A stretch of 64,000 bases of DNA from Marinobacter litoralis (GCF_016427555.1 NZ_JAELVS010000001.1:1426001-1490000); one strand, 5' to 3'; shown: positions 37,687 to 48,391, counted from the first letter of the stretch. Notes: generated by a model not told the origin, from the letters alone. A program made the numbers and translations.

Positions 37687-38868
37687 ATGACAGTATCTGA
37701 TCGCTGGTTACTGCCAGATGGAGTTGAAGACATTCTTCCTCCGCTGGCCGGACGGATCGAGTCCCTGCGCCGGGATGTAATGGACACCTGCCAACGCTGG
37801 GGATACCAATTGGTTATCCCACCTCTGATCGAGTACCTGGAGTCCCTGTTTACGGGAACCGGGCACGACCTTGAGTTGCAGACGTTCAAGCTGACCGATC
37901 AACTCACCGGCCGCATGATGGGTGTGCGCGCAGACATGACGCCGCAAGCTGCCCGGATTGATGCGCATACGCTGGGCCAGGAAGGTATTACCCGCCTTTG
38001 CTACGCCGGTCATGTACTGCATACCCGCCCGCGTCACATGCTGACCGGGCGAACGCCGATTCAGGCAGGCTGCGAGCTGTTCGGCAGCACCTCGGAAGCG
38101 GCGGATCTGGAAATTATCACCCTGATGCTGGAAACCCTCCGGGTAGCCGGTTTGCCGCGGGTACATCTGGATCTGGCCCACGTTTCGATCTATGAAAGCC
38201 TGATTGCCAGTTCCGGGTTTGATAAAGACACCGAAGCTGCAGTTTTTGATGCAATGGCCAGAAAATCGGTGCCGGAGCTCGACCGCTTGCTGGGTGACTG
38301 TGAACCCGGTTCGGCGGGCGCACGATTGCGTGAGCTTGCCCGCGTAAGCGGCGGAGTGGAAGCGCTGGAGCAGGCCCGCACCATTCTGGGCGGCGCGTCC
38401 GAGGCCCTCGATGCGGCTTTGAACAAGCTGACTCGAGTGGTCGAAATGCTGAGCCGTGATTTCCCGGAAGTGAGTCTGGGTTTCGATTTCTGCGAACTGC
38501 GAGGCTACAACTACCACACCGGTCTGGTTTTCGCCGCCTACGTGCCCGGTCATGGCGACGCGGTGGCCAAAGGTGGCCGTTACGATGCCATTGGCAGCGA
38601 TTTCGGGCGTGCCCGACCGGCTACCGGGTTCAGCCTGGATATTCGTGCGTTGGTGGCACTGGGTGAGCGTGTGCATCACCGCTCGGGTGCTATCTGGGCA
38701 CCGGCGGTTGAGGATTCTGCGCTTGAAGGTGTGATCTCGGGCCTTCGTATGACCGAGACAGTGATCAGACAATTGCCGGGTGACGAACCTGCAGATCCCG
38801 CACTGCAAGGTTGTGATCGTCAGCTGGTGAAAAAAGACGGGCAATGGGTTGTGGAGATGCTGGGCTGA
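37687..38868 (+). CDS. hisZ: ATP phosphoribosyltransferase regulatory subunit
   Basis: HisZ (393 residues) is a histidyl-tRNA-synthetase paralogue that activates the short-form HisG in histidine synthesis. It shows class II synthetase elements (motif 2-like HVLHTRPRHMLTGRTPIQAG, and GFDFCELRGYNYHTGLVFAAY) but no anticodon-binding domain, as expected for HisZ. ATG 37687 is used. hisG is not in the window. The purA neighbour is the same as in Pseudomonas. Confidence 0.94.
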   Translation: MTVSDRWLLPDGVEDILPPLAGRIESLRRDVMDTCQRWGYQLVIPPLIEYLESLFTGTGHDLELQTFKLTDQLTGRMMGVRADMTPQAARIDAHTLGQEGITRLCYAGHVLHTRPRHMLTGRTPIQAGCELFGSTSEAADLEIITLMLETLRVAGLPRVHLDLAHVSIYESLIASSGFDKDTEAAVFDAMARKSVPELDRLLGDCEPGSAGARLRELARVSGGVEALEQARTILGGASEALDAALNKLTRVVEMLSRDFPEVSLGFDFCELRGYNYHTGLVFAAYVPGHGDAVAKGGRYDAIGSDFGRARPATGFSLDIRALVALGERVHHRSGAIWAPAVEDSALEGVISGLRMTETVIRQLPGDEPADPALQGCDRQLVKKDGQWVVEMLG

Positions 38869-38941
38869 TTTTGGTGCCAGTATTTGTCGAATATTCCTGA
38901 GTAAATGTGCAAGGCGCGTTCCTTCGGGCCGCCTGATGTGA

Positions 38942-40246
<1,305 letters not shown>

Positions 40247-40257
40247 GCGTCAGAGAC

Positions 40258-40297
40258 AAAAAAACCGCCTTTAGCGTGAGCTTCAGGCGGTTTTTTT
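40258..40297. terminator. Bidirectional terminator between purA and cmoB
   Basis: A-rich left arm with ACCGCCT (40258-40270) pairs with AGGCGGT plus seven T (40285-40297); an inner AGC/GCT pair closes the loop. It serves purA and, on the other strand, cmoB. Confidence 0.9.
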
Positions 40298-40314
40298 ATA
40301 CTTTGAATACCCGG

Positions 40315-41307
40315 TCAGGGTTTCTCGGCAATAATGGTTGCCCGTTTTGGCCCTGGGTAACCTTCAATGGTTTTAGTGGGATCATTGGGGTCGAGAAAGT
40401 CAGCCAGCGAGTTATACCGCATCCAGTCGGTTTGCCGTTGTTCTTCCGTGGTGGTGTCGCATACATCCACCACGCGGGCGTTGCGGAAGCCGGCGCGTTC
40501 GAGCCATCGAATCAACGTCGGGCAACTGGGCAGGAACCAGACATTGCGCATCTGGCCGTAACGATCCTCCGGCATCAGGCTGAAACCTTCCGGTCCATCC
40601 ACAACCAGCGTTTCCAGCACCAGCTCGCCACCCCGGCGCAAGGTGCCTTTCAAGTCCAGCAGATGATCAATGGGAGAACGCCGGTGGTAGAGCACGCCCA
40701 TTGAGAAAGTGGTGTCGAAGTGTTCAAGATTTTCCGGCAGATCTTCCATGCGAATCGGCAGAAGGTCTACGGGAACGTCACCAAGGTAACCTTTGACGGC
40801 CAAGAACTGGAACATGAACAGCAGGCCGGGGTCGATGCCCACAACCTGCCGGGCGCCGGCGCCGGCCATGCGCCAACAGTGATAACCGGAGCCACAACCC
40901 ACATCGAGAATGGTGCGTCCTTTCAAATCCGCAAGGTGGGGTGAAACCCGGTCCCATTTCCAGTCTGAGCGCCATTCTGTGTCCACGTGGGTGCCGAAAA
41001 AATTGAAAGGACCTTTCCGCCAGGGCATTAAGCCGCGTAAACCCAGCTCGAGATTGTGTGCATCCTGTTCGCTTAATGGTTGCTCTGAGGTTACGGTCAC
41101 AGCTGACGAATTCAGGTCCACTTTAGCCGGGATATCTGATGGCAGAGATTGCAGAGCAGCGTGCCAGCGCGCCATATCGCCGTGTGGATTGTCTTCGAAA
41201 CGGCGAATCAACTGGGCCTTCAGAACCTCGGCCCAGGCTGCCTGATCACTGTTTTTGAGAGAGTCGATAAAAGGCGAGAAATGTTCGCGCCAGTCGAAAG
41301 CAGACAT
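40315..41307 (-). CDS. cmoB: tRNA U34 carboxymethyltransferase
   Basis: CmoB (330 residues) uses carboxy-SAM made by CmoA to turn 5-hydroxyuridine-34 into cmo5U, widening wobble decoding. The Rossmann motif [11 protein letters not shown] lies near residue 125, after a CmoB-type opening [28 protein letters not shown] and a C-terminal [13 protein letters not shown] are characteristic. It lies 21 bases downstream of cmoA in the same orientation, the usual cmoAB pair. Confidence 0.95.
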   Translation of the reverse strand: MSAFDWREHFSPFIDSLKNSDQAAWAEVLKAQLIRRFEDNPHGDMARWHAALQSLPSDIPAKVDLNSSAVTVTSEQPLSEQDAHNLELGLRGLMPWRKGPFNFFGTHVDTEWRSDWKWDRVSPHLADLKGRTILDVGCGSGYHCWRMAGAGARQVVGIDPGLLFMFQFLAVKGYLGDVPVDLLPIRMEDLPENLEHFDTTFSMGVLYHRRSPIDHLLDLKGTLRRGGELVLETLVVDGPEGFSLMPEDRYGQMRNVWFLPSCPTLIRWLERAGFRNARVVDVCDTTTEEQRQTDWMRYNSLADFLDPNDPTKTIEGYPGPKRATIIAEKP

Positions 41308-41328
41308 AGGATTCGTGGTATCCGGTGA

Positions 41329-42087
41329 TTAAGAGTTCTTGATGGCCAGCATGGAAACAAAATTGAAGCACTGATACCACACCAGAACTTCGTCAAACCC
41401 GGTATCCAGAAGCCGTTGCTTGTGGGTGTTCAGGGTTTCAGGAATCATGATGTTTTCGATTGCGGCGCGTTTTTGGCTGATCTCCAGGTCGGAGTAGCCG
41501 TTGGCGCGTTTAAACTCATGATGTAGCTGGGTCTGGGTGTTCTGTTCCGAATCGGATTCGAAACGGATTTTTTCGGATAGAATCAGTACGCCGCCAGGGA
41601 GCGTGGCATCGGCAATTCGGGCCAGCAGGTCTTTGCGCTTTTCAGGCGGCACGAACTGTAATGTAAAGTTGAGGGTGGTGACCGAAGCACGGCTGAGCTC
41701 GGTGGTCAGAATGTCTTCGCAACGCAGGGTAACGGGCAGTTCGTGATCGTCGAGTGCAACATAGTGTTCGCAGCGTTCGATCATCGCGCTGGAATTATCC
41801 ACGCCCACCAGTGTGCAGTCGGAGTGCGCTATGCCGTGGCGCATGGCCAGTGTCGAGGCACCCAGTGAGCAGCCCAGATCGTAGCAATGAGAACCGGGTT
41901 GCACGTATTGTTCGGTAATCACTTCAATCATTGGAATGATGGTGGTGTAACCGGGCACAGATCGACGAATCATGTCAGGAAAAACACGGGCGACCGACGC
42001 ATCGAAACGAAAATCTTCAGGGTTGCGCTCGGTGGCGAATAACCGGTCGGTCAGCTGAGGTGCGGGGCTCGGTTTTTTACTGGTCAT
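41329..42087 (-). CDS. cmoA: Carboxy-S-adenosyl-L-methionine synthase
   Basis: CmoA (252 residues from ATG 42087) converts SAM and prephenate into carboxy-SAM. DLGCSLGASTLAMR and the later GVDNSSAMIERC form the SAM site; FTLQFVPPEKR is a family signature. The frame is open a further 23 codons, but that region is the tail of the upstream gene, which overlaps by 11 bases. It supplies the cofactor for the adjacent CmoB. Confidence 0.95.
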   Translation of the reverse strand: MTSKKPSPAPQLTDRLFATERNPEDFRFDASVARVFPDMIRRSVPGYTTIIPMIEVITEQYVQPGSHCYDLGCSLGASTLAMRHGIAHSDCTLVGVDNSSAMIERCEHYVALDDHELPVTLRCEDILTTELSRASVTTLNFTLQFVPPEKRKDLLARIADATLPGGVLILSEKIRFESDSEQNTQTQLHHEFKRANGYSDLEISQKRAAIENIMIPETLNTHKQRLLDTGFDEVLVWYQCFNFVSMLAIKNS

Positions 42088-42445
42088 CGCTGTCTCCGGC
42101 TTTCGGCATGGCTGGGTCCCGGTCAGTGGGTGAAGGTCGGGAGCAGCGGACACCACGGTTCTTGTAATCGACCAGGATGCCGCGAAAGGACGGGTCTACG
42201 TCGGCGGCTATGGCAAGGTAGCCATTTTCGCAAACGGCATGCAGCCCCGAGGGCTTGCGGGACATTCGGAATGCTTCGCCGGGCGTGACGTGGATGGCTT
42301 TGAAATCCCCGACCGGAACATGGTCCTTGTTGTCAGAATGTTTGATTTTCCCGCCGACTTCCAGTGCCGTGACCGTGCCGATGATGGCAATCACCGCAGT
42401 CACAATAAGGGCACGCGCCGAATAGCGGTTTTCACTTTCGCTCAT
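42077..42445 (-). CDS. Membrane-anchored protein of unknown function
   Basis: A 122-residue protein with one N-terminal helix (about 10-30: ARALIVTAVIAIIGTVTALEVG) and a roughly 70-residue outer part containing two cysteines (CENGYLAIAADV and RGVRCSRP) that could form a disulfide. The C-terminus is a charged, Pro/Asp-rich tail. AGAGGT precedes ATG 42445. It lies between srkA and cmoA on the same strand and overlaps the cmoA start by 11 bases, so it is probably part of that operon. I do not recognise the family. Confidence 0.6.
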   Translation of the reverse strand: MSESENRYSARALIVTAVIAIIGTVTALEVGGKIKHSDNKDHVPVGDFKAIHVTPGEAFRMSRKPSGLHAVCENGYLAIAADVDPSFRGILVDYKNRGVRCSRPSPTDRDPAMPKAGDSDDQ

Positions 42446-42470
42446 GGTTACCTCTTTGAAACGTCAGTAT

Positions 42471-43490
42471 TCAGAATTGCCCCGGAAGCGTCAGAGCGGG
42501 CTCTTGCAGGGCAGACAGTTGTTCGCGCAGAGACAGGATTTGGTCAGACCAGAAACGCGGCTGCGCAAACCACGGGAAAAAACGCGGGAACGCAGGGTCT
42601 TCCCAGCGCCGAGCCAGCCAGGCGCAGTGGGCAATTTGCCGGTAGCAGCGCAGCGGCTCGATCAGGTGCCGCTCGCGACGATCAAAATCCCGGAAGGTTT
42701 CGTAGCCTTCGAGCAATTCGCCCAACTGGCTGCCGCGGTCAGTCGCTTCGCCGTTCAGCAGTAGCCACATATCTTGCACCGCGGGGCCGGTGCGGCAATC
42801 GTCCAGATCGACAAACAGCATGGCTTCGTCGCGGCAAAGAATGTTGCCCGCGTGACAGTCCCCATGGATTCGAAGGGTGTTTACATCTCCGGCATCTTCC
42901 ATGCGCTGTTTGCAGCCATCGATTAAATCCGGGATCAGGCTGTCCCAGGCGGGGCGGAGATCATCCGGAATCCAGCCGCCGTTAACGAGTAATGCGTTGT
43001 GTTCTTCCAGCCCCTGAACCAGATTAAACCCGGGACGGTGCTCGAAGGCTTTGGTGGCGCCCAGATTGTGAATCTGGCCTAACCACTGGCCGAGGCGGTA
43101 GAGGGTATCCGTTACGCTGGTATCAGGAGCCTGGCCGCCCCGTTGAGGAAACACGGCAAACCGGAACTCGCCATGGTGGCCCAGGGTGTCGCCGTTGCTG
43201 AGGGCCAGTGGTGCGACCACAGGAATGTCGGCCGCTTGCAGATCCAGCGTGAATTCGTGCTCTTCACGGATAGCGGCATCAGACCAGCGGTCGGGGCGAT
43301 AAAATTTGGCGATGACGGGCGCGCCTTCGTCCAGCCCGACCTGATACACGCGGTTTTCATAACTGTTCAGCGCAAACAGGCGCCCGCTGACCGCGAATCC
43401 GGCTTCTTCCATGGCGTCCAGAATGGTTTCCGGCGTCAGGGTGTCGTACGGATGGGGGGAGGCGGTGTTGTCAGAAGGCTCATGTTGCAT
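42471..43490 (-). CDS. srkA: Stress response kinase A family protein
   Basis: A 339-residue APH/choline-kinase-like Ser/Thr kinase of the SrkA (YihE/RdoA) type. ENRVYQVG and VIAKFYRPDRW form the ATP pocket with its lysine. The catalytic loop is IHGDCHAGNIL, and the metal-binding motif is FVDLDDCRTGPAVQDMW. In E. coli SrkA protects against Cpx-linked and MazEF-linked stress. ATG 43490 is preferred to an in-frame TTG at 43499; no clear ribosome site is seen. The upstream small gene stops 6 bases before it, which suggests translational coupling. Confidence 0.92.
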   Translation of the reverse strand: MQHEPSDNTASPHPYDTLTPETILDAMEEAGFAVSGRLFALNSYENRVYQVGLDEGAPVIAKFYRPDRWSDAAIREEHEFTLDLQAADIPVVAPLALSNGDTLGHHGEFRFAVFPQRGGQAPDTSVTDTLYRLGQWLGQIHNLGATKAFEHRPGFNLVQGLEEHNALLVNGGWIPDDLRPAWDSLIPDLIDGCKQRMEDAGDVNTLRIHGDCHAGNILCRDEAMLFVDLDDCRTGPAVQDMWLLLNGEATDRGSQLGELLEGYETFRDFDRRERHLIEPLRCYRQIAHCAWLARRWEDPAFPRFFPWFAQPRFWSDQILSLREQLSALQEPALTLPGQF

Positions 43491-43495
43491 AGTGA

Positions 43496-43918
43496 TCAAA
43501 AGGCCGAGTTTTGTTGAGATTTCATGCGTTGCAGGTGGTACCAGTTCTCGTCCAGCTCCCAGCGCACGCGGTTAATCCTTGGTGACGCCAATACAATATC
43601 ACCGGCCCGGGCCTGTACCTGCGCAAGTTCCCTTTCCGCTTTTTGCCAGTCGCGATGGGTGTCAGCCAGATGCTTCATGCCCGGAAATACCACCGACAAC
43701 GCCTGTTGCGTTGACAGGGTGTGGGACCGAAGCGAACTAATAGTGGCTGTATCTCCTTCTACTCGCAGTACCCGGTGTTGATATGGGTAACTGGACACCA
43801 CTTTATCCGCTTTCAGCTGATCGTTCAGGCTGGTGACTTCAAAGCCACGCCACGCGATCCAGCCTACGAATAGTGCGGCGACGATCATTACCGTAAGAAA
43901 CTGCTTGCTGTCGGACAT
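43496..43918 (-). CDS. Small membrane-anchored protein of unknown function
   Basis: A 140-residue protein with a signal-anchor helix (about 7-23: FLTVMIVAALFVGWIAW) and a soluble, mostly helical region to the end. It has no cysteines and no motif I recognise. It heads a minus-strand group with srkA, the 122-residue membrane protein, cmoA and cmoB, all closely spaced. The conserved-looking hydrophobic pattern and its position support a real gene. Its function cannot be inferred beyond likely periplasmic exposure. Confidence 0.6.
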   Translation of the reverse strand: MSDSKQFLTVMIVAALFVGWIAWRGFEVTSLNDQLKADKVVSSYPYQHRVLRVEGDTATISSLRSHTLSTQQALSVVFPGMKHLADTHRDWQKAERELAQVQARAGDIVLASPRINRVRWELDENWYHLQRMKSQQNSAF

Positions 43919-44042
43919 TGCCCAATGCTCCGTGCATCCGTTGCGCTTGGGGTAAAGTATAACGGTTCTGACCGCTCAGGTAATGTAACGTAGCGCTATC
44001 TGGGGTAATTTCAGGCACTGGATTGAACAGCAGGGCGGAAAC

Positions 44043-45152
44043 GTGGATCGCGAAAGCTATAACGTGCAAACGGTGGTTATCGGAGCCGGAGTGGTGGGGT
44101 TGGCCATCGCTCGTGAACTGGCGTTGTCCGGGCGCGAGGTCTTGGTGCTGGAAGCCGGCCCCCGGTTTGGTGAGGGCATATCGTCCCGCAACAGTGAAGT
44201 GATTCATGCCGGTATCTATTATCCGGCCGATTCGTTGAAAGCGGCCTTTTGTGTGCGAGGGCGGCAGTTGCTCTACGAGTACTGCGCCAGCCGCAAGATT
44301 GGGCACCGAAAGTGTGGGAAATGGATTGTTGCGACCAACGATCGGCAAGCGGCCAGGCTCGAAGCCATCGCCCGTCAGGCGGAAGCTAATGGTGTGCACC
44401 TGCAGCAGTTTTCGGGAGATGCGATACGCGCACAGTGCCCGGACTTGCGGGCCTCGGGGGCCTTGTGGTCATCGCAAACCGGTATCGTTGATAGCCACGG
44501 CTTGATGCTGTCTCTGTTGGGTGAGCTGGAAGACGCGGGCGGGCGCTTGGTGTTGAATAGCCCGGTGTTATCTGCGGAAAGTTCAGGCAACGGCCACCGT
44601 CTTGAGATAGGTGGGGATGCCTCGGTTACTTTGCTGGCCGGGGAAGTGGTAAATGCTGCGGGACTAGGGGCGCCGACGCTTGCGCAAAACTGGCGGGGGC
44701 TTCCTGCTTCGTCGAGGCCAGAACAGTGGTACGCCCGCGGTGTGTATTTCAGTTACAGCGGCCGGCAGCCTTTTGATCAGTTGATTTACCCCTTGCCCGA
44801 GCCGGGCGGACTGGGTGTCCACCTGACACTGGATTTGGCAGGTCAGGCCCGTTTTGGCCCTGATGTGGAATGGGTTGAAGTGGAAGATTACACCGTAGAC
44901 CCTAATCGGCTTCAGGCTTTTGTTGAGGGCATTCGCCAATGGTGGCCGTCGCTCGATGCCAGCAAGCTACAGCCGGCATACGCCGGTATTCGGCCCAAGC
45001 TTGCGGGGCCGGATGGTGGCTTTGCTGACTTCCGGATCGATGGGCCCGGGGTGCACGGGCTGGCGGGGCTGGTTCACCTGTTTGGTATCGAATCGCCGGG
45101 CCTGACCTCAAGCCTGGCGATCGCCGACTACGTCAAAGGGCAGCTAGGTTAG
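44043..45152 (+). CDS. FAD-dependent L-2-hydroxyglutarate oxidase-like protein
   Basis: A 369-residue DAO-family flavoprotein. The dinucleotide motif VIGAGVVGLAIARE is at 12-25, followed by the LhgO/L2HGDH signature GEGISSRNSEVIHAGIYYPADSLKA (from about 43). The C-terminal YAGIRPKLAGPDG and GIESPGLTSSLAIADYV patterns are also typical. It probably oxidises L-2-hydroxyglutarate or a related 2-hydroxy acid, passing electrons to quinone. The start is GTG 44043, with GGGCGGA upstream. It overlaps the convergent comF stop by four bases. Confidence 0.88.
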   Translation: MDRESYNVQTVVIGAGVVGLAIARELALSGREVLVLEAGPRFGEGISSRNSEVIHAGIYYPADSLKAAFCVRGRQLLYEYCASRKIGHRKCGKWIVATNDRQAARLEAIARQAEANGVHLQQFSGDAIRAQCPDLRASGALWSSQTGIVDSHGLMLSLLGELEDAGGRLVLNSPVLSAESSGNGHRLEIGGDASVTLLAGEVVNAAGLGAPTLAQNWRGLPASSRPEQWYARGVYFSYSGRQPFDQLIYPLPEPGGLGVHLTLDLAGQARFGPDVEWVEVEDYTVDPNRLQAFVEGIRQWWPSLDASKLQPAYAGIRPKLAGPDGGFADFRIDGPGVHGLAGLVHLFGIESPGLTSSLAIADYVKGQLG

Positions 45153-45877
45153 CCGGGGGTGCGAGCCAGAGCCCAGATTTGAATCTCACGGGCACCTGCC
45201 TTGGTTAAAGCCCCGGCTAGGGCACGGGTGGTTGCCCCGGTTGTTACTACATCATCGACGATGGCGACCCGCTCTGGAATCGCTTGGCAGACCTCGAAGA
45301 CTTTGTTCAGGTTGGTTAGGCGCGCTGCTCTGTTCAGCCCTCTCTGTGCACGTACTTGTCGCTTTCTTTGCACGGCCTGACTGTTGACCGGGATTTCGAG
45401 CCGCCTGCCCAGATATTCAGCAATATCCTGTGACTGGTTGAATCCGCGTTGCCATCGACGCCGCCAGTGCATGGGGGCGGGAATCAGCAGTTCTGGCCGT
45501 TCGCCGTCGCTCAGAGTGTGTTCCAAATAGTCGCTGAAATCAGATAATAGTGGTCGAGCGAACTTGCGCTGGCCGTTGTACTTGTAGCGGCCGATCATGC
45601 TGTCCACCGGGAATTGGTAGCGCCAGGGAATCAGTGAGCGAGTGAAGGCTGGCGGCTGGGTAAGGCATTCTCCACAGCGTCTGACCGGGCCTGAAAATGC
45701 CAGAGGGAGCGCGCAAATGTCACAGTGCAGCCGGTTACGGGGAAGGTCGCTGCGGCAGGGTGCGCACAGGCCATTGAAGGCCGACGGGTGAAGGCAAGTA
45801 ACGCAGCGGCCTGCGCTGGTGTCGCTGTTAACCAAATGGTCGAACAAGGTTGACAGCAGTTTCAGTCTGTTTATCAT
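45149..45877 (-). CDS. comF: ComF-family phosphoribosyltransferase-like protein
   Basis: A 242-residue ComF/GntX protein. An N-terminal zinc ribbon has CVTC, CAPC, CDIC and CGEC pairs (about residues 22-70), followed by a type I phosphoribosyltransferase fold with the PRPP motif VAIVDDVVTTGATT near 205-218. Homologues are needed for DNA uptake in transformation (ComFC), or act with NfuA in E. coli (GntX). Its start lies 51 bases from bioB on the other strand, a placement common in gammaproteobacteria. Confidence 0.92.
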   Translation of the reverse strand: MINRLKLLSTLFDHLVNSDTSAGRCVTCLHPSAFNGLCAPCRSDLPRNRLHCDICALPLAFSGPVRRCGECLTQPPAFTRSLIPWRYQFPVDSMIGRYKYNGQRKFARPLLSDFSDYLEHTLSDGERPELLIPAPMHWRRRWQRGFNQSQDIAEYLGRRLEIPVNSQAVQRKRQVRAQRGLNRAARLTNLNKVFEVCQAIPERVAIVDDVVTTGATTRALAGALTKAGAREIQIWALARTPG

Positions 45878-45888
45878 CGTGGTTTATC

Positions 45889-45919
45889 CGTAAACCAAAG
45901 ACCTTGCCAAGGTTAACAG
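45889..45919 (+). promoter_or_regulatory. BirA (biotin repressor) operator-like site
   Basis: CGTAAACC (45889-45896), 14 spacer bases and GGTTAACAG (45911-45919) closely match the BirA consensus TTGTAAACC-N14-16-GGTTTACAA. It sits in the comF-bioB divergent gap, and its right half abuts the bioB ribosome site (AGGA at 45917-45920). It predicts biotin repression of bioBFCD and perhaps of comF. Confidence 0.7.
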
Positions 45920-45928
45920 GACTTAAAC

Positions 45929-46987
45929 ATGACTGCTACCGCCCTGCGCCACGACTGGAGCCTTCAGGAGGCTCAAGAGCTTTTTAATCTGCCGTTTAAC
46001 GATCTCTTATTCCGCGCCCAGTCGGTGCACCGGGAGCATTTTGACCCCAATGAAGTGCAGGTCAGTACGCTGCTTTCGATCAAGACCGGCGCTTGCCCGG
46101 AAGATTGTAAATATTGCCCTCAGAGCGGGCATTACAACACCGGTCTCGAGAAAGAGAAGCTGCTGGAGATCGAGAAGGTAGTCGCAGAAGCGCGAGCGGC
46201 CAAGCAGAAGGGGGCTTCGCGGTTCTGCATGGGGGCGGCCTGGCGTAGCCCGTCTAAAAAAGATATGCCCTATGTACTGGATATGGTTCAGCAGGTGAAG
46301 TCGCTGGGGCTGGAAACCTGCATGACGCTGGGCATGCTGAAAGAAGAAGAGGCTAAGGAGTTGGCGGAAGCCGGTCTGGATTACTACAACCATAATCTGG
46401 ACACCTCCGAGAAGTACTACAACCACATCATTACTACCCGTACCTACCAGGACCGTCTGGACACGCTGGATAATGTGCGCAAGGCCGGCATGAAGGTTTG
46501 CTGCGGTGGCATTCTGGGTATGGGGGAAGACGAGGATGACCGTGTCGGGCTGTTGGTTCAGTTGGCCAATTTGCCGCAGCATCCGGAAAGTGTGCCGGTG
46601 AATATGCTGGTGAAGGTGAAGGGTACGCCGCTGGAGGATGTGGAAGATCTCGAGCCGTTTGATTTTATCCGGATGATCGCGGTAGCTCGGATTATGATGC
46701 CGGCTTCGCACGTTCGGCTTTCGGCCGGTCGTGAGCAGATGAATGAGCAGATGCAGTCGCTGTGTTTCCTGGCGGGTGCGAATTCGATTTTCTACGGCGA
46801 GAAGTTGCTGACAACCTCTAATCCAGAGGCGGATGCGGATATGCAGTTGTTCCGTAAGCTGGGTATTCGCCCGGAGCAGCGGGAGCAGTGTGCAACCGAG
46901 GAGCAGCAGGAAGAGGAGCTGGCTGAAGCGGTTGAGTATGAGGCTACGCGGCACATGTTTTATGACGCTACACGGGAATCTGCCTGA
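45929..46987 (+). CDS. bioB: Biotin synthase
   Basis: BioB (352 residues) inserts sulfur into dethiobiotin. The radical-SAM cysteines are Cys56, Cys60 and Cys63 (CPEDCKYC), followed by PQSGHYNTG. The auxiliary 2Fe-2S ligands are in [14 protein letters not shown] and [21 protein letters not shown] carries the conserved Arg ligand. It is first in the bioBFCD cluster, directly behind the BirA-like site. The 3' end is followed by a 216-base gap with a structured repeat before bioF. Confidence 0.97.
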   Translation: MTATALRHDWSLQEAQELFNLPFNDLLFRAQSVHREHFDPNEVQVSTLLSIKTGACPEDCKYCPQSGHYNTGLEKEKLLEIEKVVAEARAAKQKGASRFCMGAAWRSPSKKDMPYVLDMVQQVKSLGLETCMTLGMLKEEEAKELAEAGLDYYNHNLDTSEKYYNHIITTRTYQDRLDTLDNVRKAGMKVCCGGILGMGEDEDDRVGLLVQLANLPQHPESVPVNMLVKVKGTPLEDVEDLEPFDFIRMIAVARIMMPASHVRLSAGREQMNEQMQSLCFLAGANSIFYGEKLLTTSNPEADADMQLFRKLGIRPEQREQCATEEQQEEELAEAVEYEATRHMFYDATRESA

Positions 46988-47006
46988 TTTCAGGCTTCGG
47001 TGGCGT

Positions 47007-47116
47007 GTGAAGGTCTGGCGCTGCTTTTCGGGACACGCTACGAGCACATCCATGTGCGCTTGTTTCAGGCCGTCCTTGGCCTTCAACAGTTCCGAAAAGC
47101 AGCGCCAGACCTTCAC
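47007..47116 (+). repeat. Y-fold repeat unit, copy 2 (110 bases), between bioB and bioF
   Basis: The outer arms 47007-47033 and 47090-47116 are complementary over 25 bases plus a G-T pair. Hairpin A is identical to copy 1; hairpin B is AGGCC-GTCCTT-GGCCT. It starts 19 bases after the bioB stop, inside the presumed operon transcript, so it could affect mRNA stability or bioF expression. The remaining bases to 47203 hold no ORF or clear signal. Confidence 0.85.
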
Positions 47117-47203
47117 TCCAAATCTGTTCGGGGAGTCGGTTGCCAATTCTGCCCCCTTTTTACCCGGATTTTCATTGCCCTGACCTTTTGGTGTGTCGTT
47201 TTT

Positions 47204-48391
47204 ATGCGCGATTTTGTCCACGAGATAGAACAACGGAAACGCGCGGGCCTGTACCGGACCCGACGTTTGGTTTCTGGCCCGCAACAGCCGGAGTTAACTG
47301 CCGACGGTCAGGCGTTGTTGTCGTTTTGTAGCAACGATTATCTGGGCTTGGCGAATCATCCCAACAACATTGAAACGCTCAAGAATGCCTTGCCCGAAAC
47401 CGGTCTGGGCGGGGCGGCTTCCCATCTTGTGTGTGGTCATCATGACGCTCACCACCGTTTGGAACAGCGGTTGGCGGATTTTACCCGGCGCAGCAGTGCC
47501 TTGTTTTTTTCCACGGGTTATATGGCAAATGTCGGCGTGATCTCTGCGTTGGTGGGGCGGGGCGATACGGTGTTTTCGGATCGGCTCAACCACGCGTCGA
47601 TCATCGATGGTTGTATTCTGAGCCGGGCGCGGGTTCGGCGTTATGCGCATGGGGATGTCGAGGCGCTGGAGGCGATGCTGGCAGACACGTCTGGGCACAA
47701 GGTCGTGGTCACCGACGGGGTGTTCAGCATGGACGGCGATGTGGCGCCGCTGAAGGCATTGGCGCGGGTTTGTAAGGCCCACGATGCTCTGTTGGTGGTG
47801 GATGATGCTCACGGAATCGGTGTGCTGGGACCACAGGGCCGCGGAAGTGTGCTGGAGGCGGGTTTGTTGGAGGATGAGGTGCCGGTTCTGATCGGTACTC
47901 TCGGCAAGGCGGTTGGCACCAGCGGCGCTTTTGTGGCCGGGCCGGCGATGTTGATGGATTATCTGGTGCAGAAAGCACGAACCTACATTTACACCACCGC
48001 GATGCCGCCGGCGGTGGCGGTTGCGACCTGCGCCAGTCTGGATCTGATTGAGGCGGATGATCAGAGGCGGGCGCACCTGAACGAGCTGATTACGCGTTTC
48101 CGCGATGGCGCGCAATCGTTGGGTTATGAACTGATGCCGTCTTATACGCCGATCCAACCCATCATGATTGGCGGCAATGAGGAAGCTTTGGCGCTGAGTC
48201 AGGCTCTGGAGCAGCGAGGCGTTTTGGTGACGGCTATTCGGCCGCCGACGGTGCCCGAGGGTCAGGCTCGGTTGCGGGTCACGTTGAGTGCCGCCCATAG
48301 CCAAGAGCAGGTTGATCGTTTATTGGCAGCACTTTCGGAGTGTCGGGCGTCGCTGGATTCAGGGGATTCGGAGCAGGTGGCGGTTGTATGA
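47204..48391 (+). CDS. bioF: 8-amino-7-oxononanoate synthase
   Basis: BioF (395 residues from ATG 47204) joins pimeloyl-ACP and alanine with PLP. The cofactor lysine is Lys235 in GTLGKAVGTSG, and VVDDAHGIG (Asp200, His203) holds the pyridine ring. The frame is open 68 codons further upstream, but that part translates the repeat, so the family-like start MRDFVHEIEQRK is used. No Shine-Dalgarno is visible before it, suggesting weak or structure-dependent initiation. Its stop overlaps bioC by four bases. Confidence 0.95.
   Translation: MRDFVHEIEQRKRAGLYRTRRLVSGPQQPELTADGQALLSFCSNDYLGLANHPNNIETLKNALPETGLGGAASHLVCGHHDAHHRLEQRLADFTRRSSALFFSTGYMANVGVISALVGRGDTVFSDRLNHASIIDGCILSRARVRRYAHGDVEALEAMLADTSGHKVVVTDGVFSMDGDVAPLKALARVCKAHDALLVVDDAHGIGVLGPQGRGSVLEAGLLEDEVPVLIGTLGKAVGTSGAFVAGPAMLMDYLVQKARTYIYTTAMPPAVAVATCASLDLIEADDQRRAHLNELITRFRDGAQSLGYELMPSYTPIQPIMIGGNEEALALSQALEQRGVLVTAIRPPTVPEGQARLRVTLSAAHSQEQVDRLLAALSECRASLDSGDSEQVAVV

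Noticed and set aside
46833..47203. Open frames extending from bioB into the gap and upstream of bioF
   Set aside because: They translate the structured repeat. BioB ends at 46987, and BioF similarity begins only at 47204.
46007..47284. A 425-codon minus-strand ORF covering bioB
   Set aside because: It is histidine- and arginine-rich antisense shadow of bioB and crosses the repeat.
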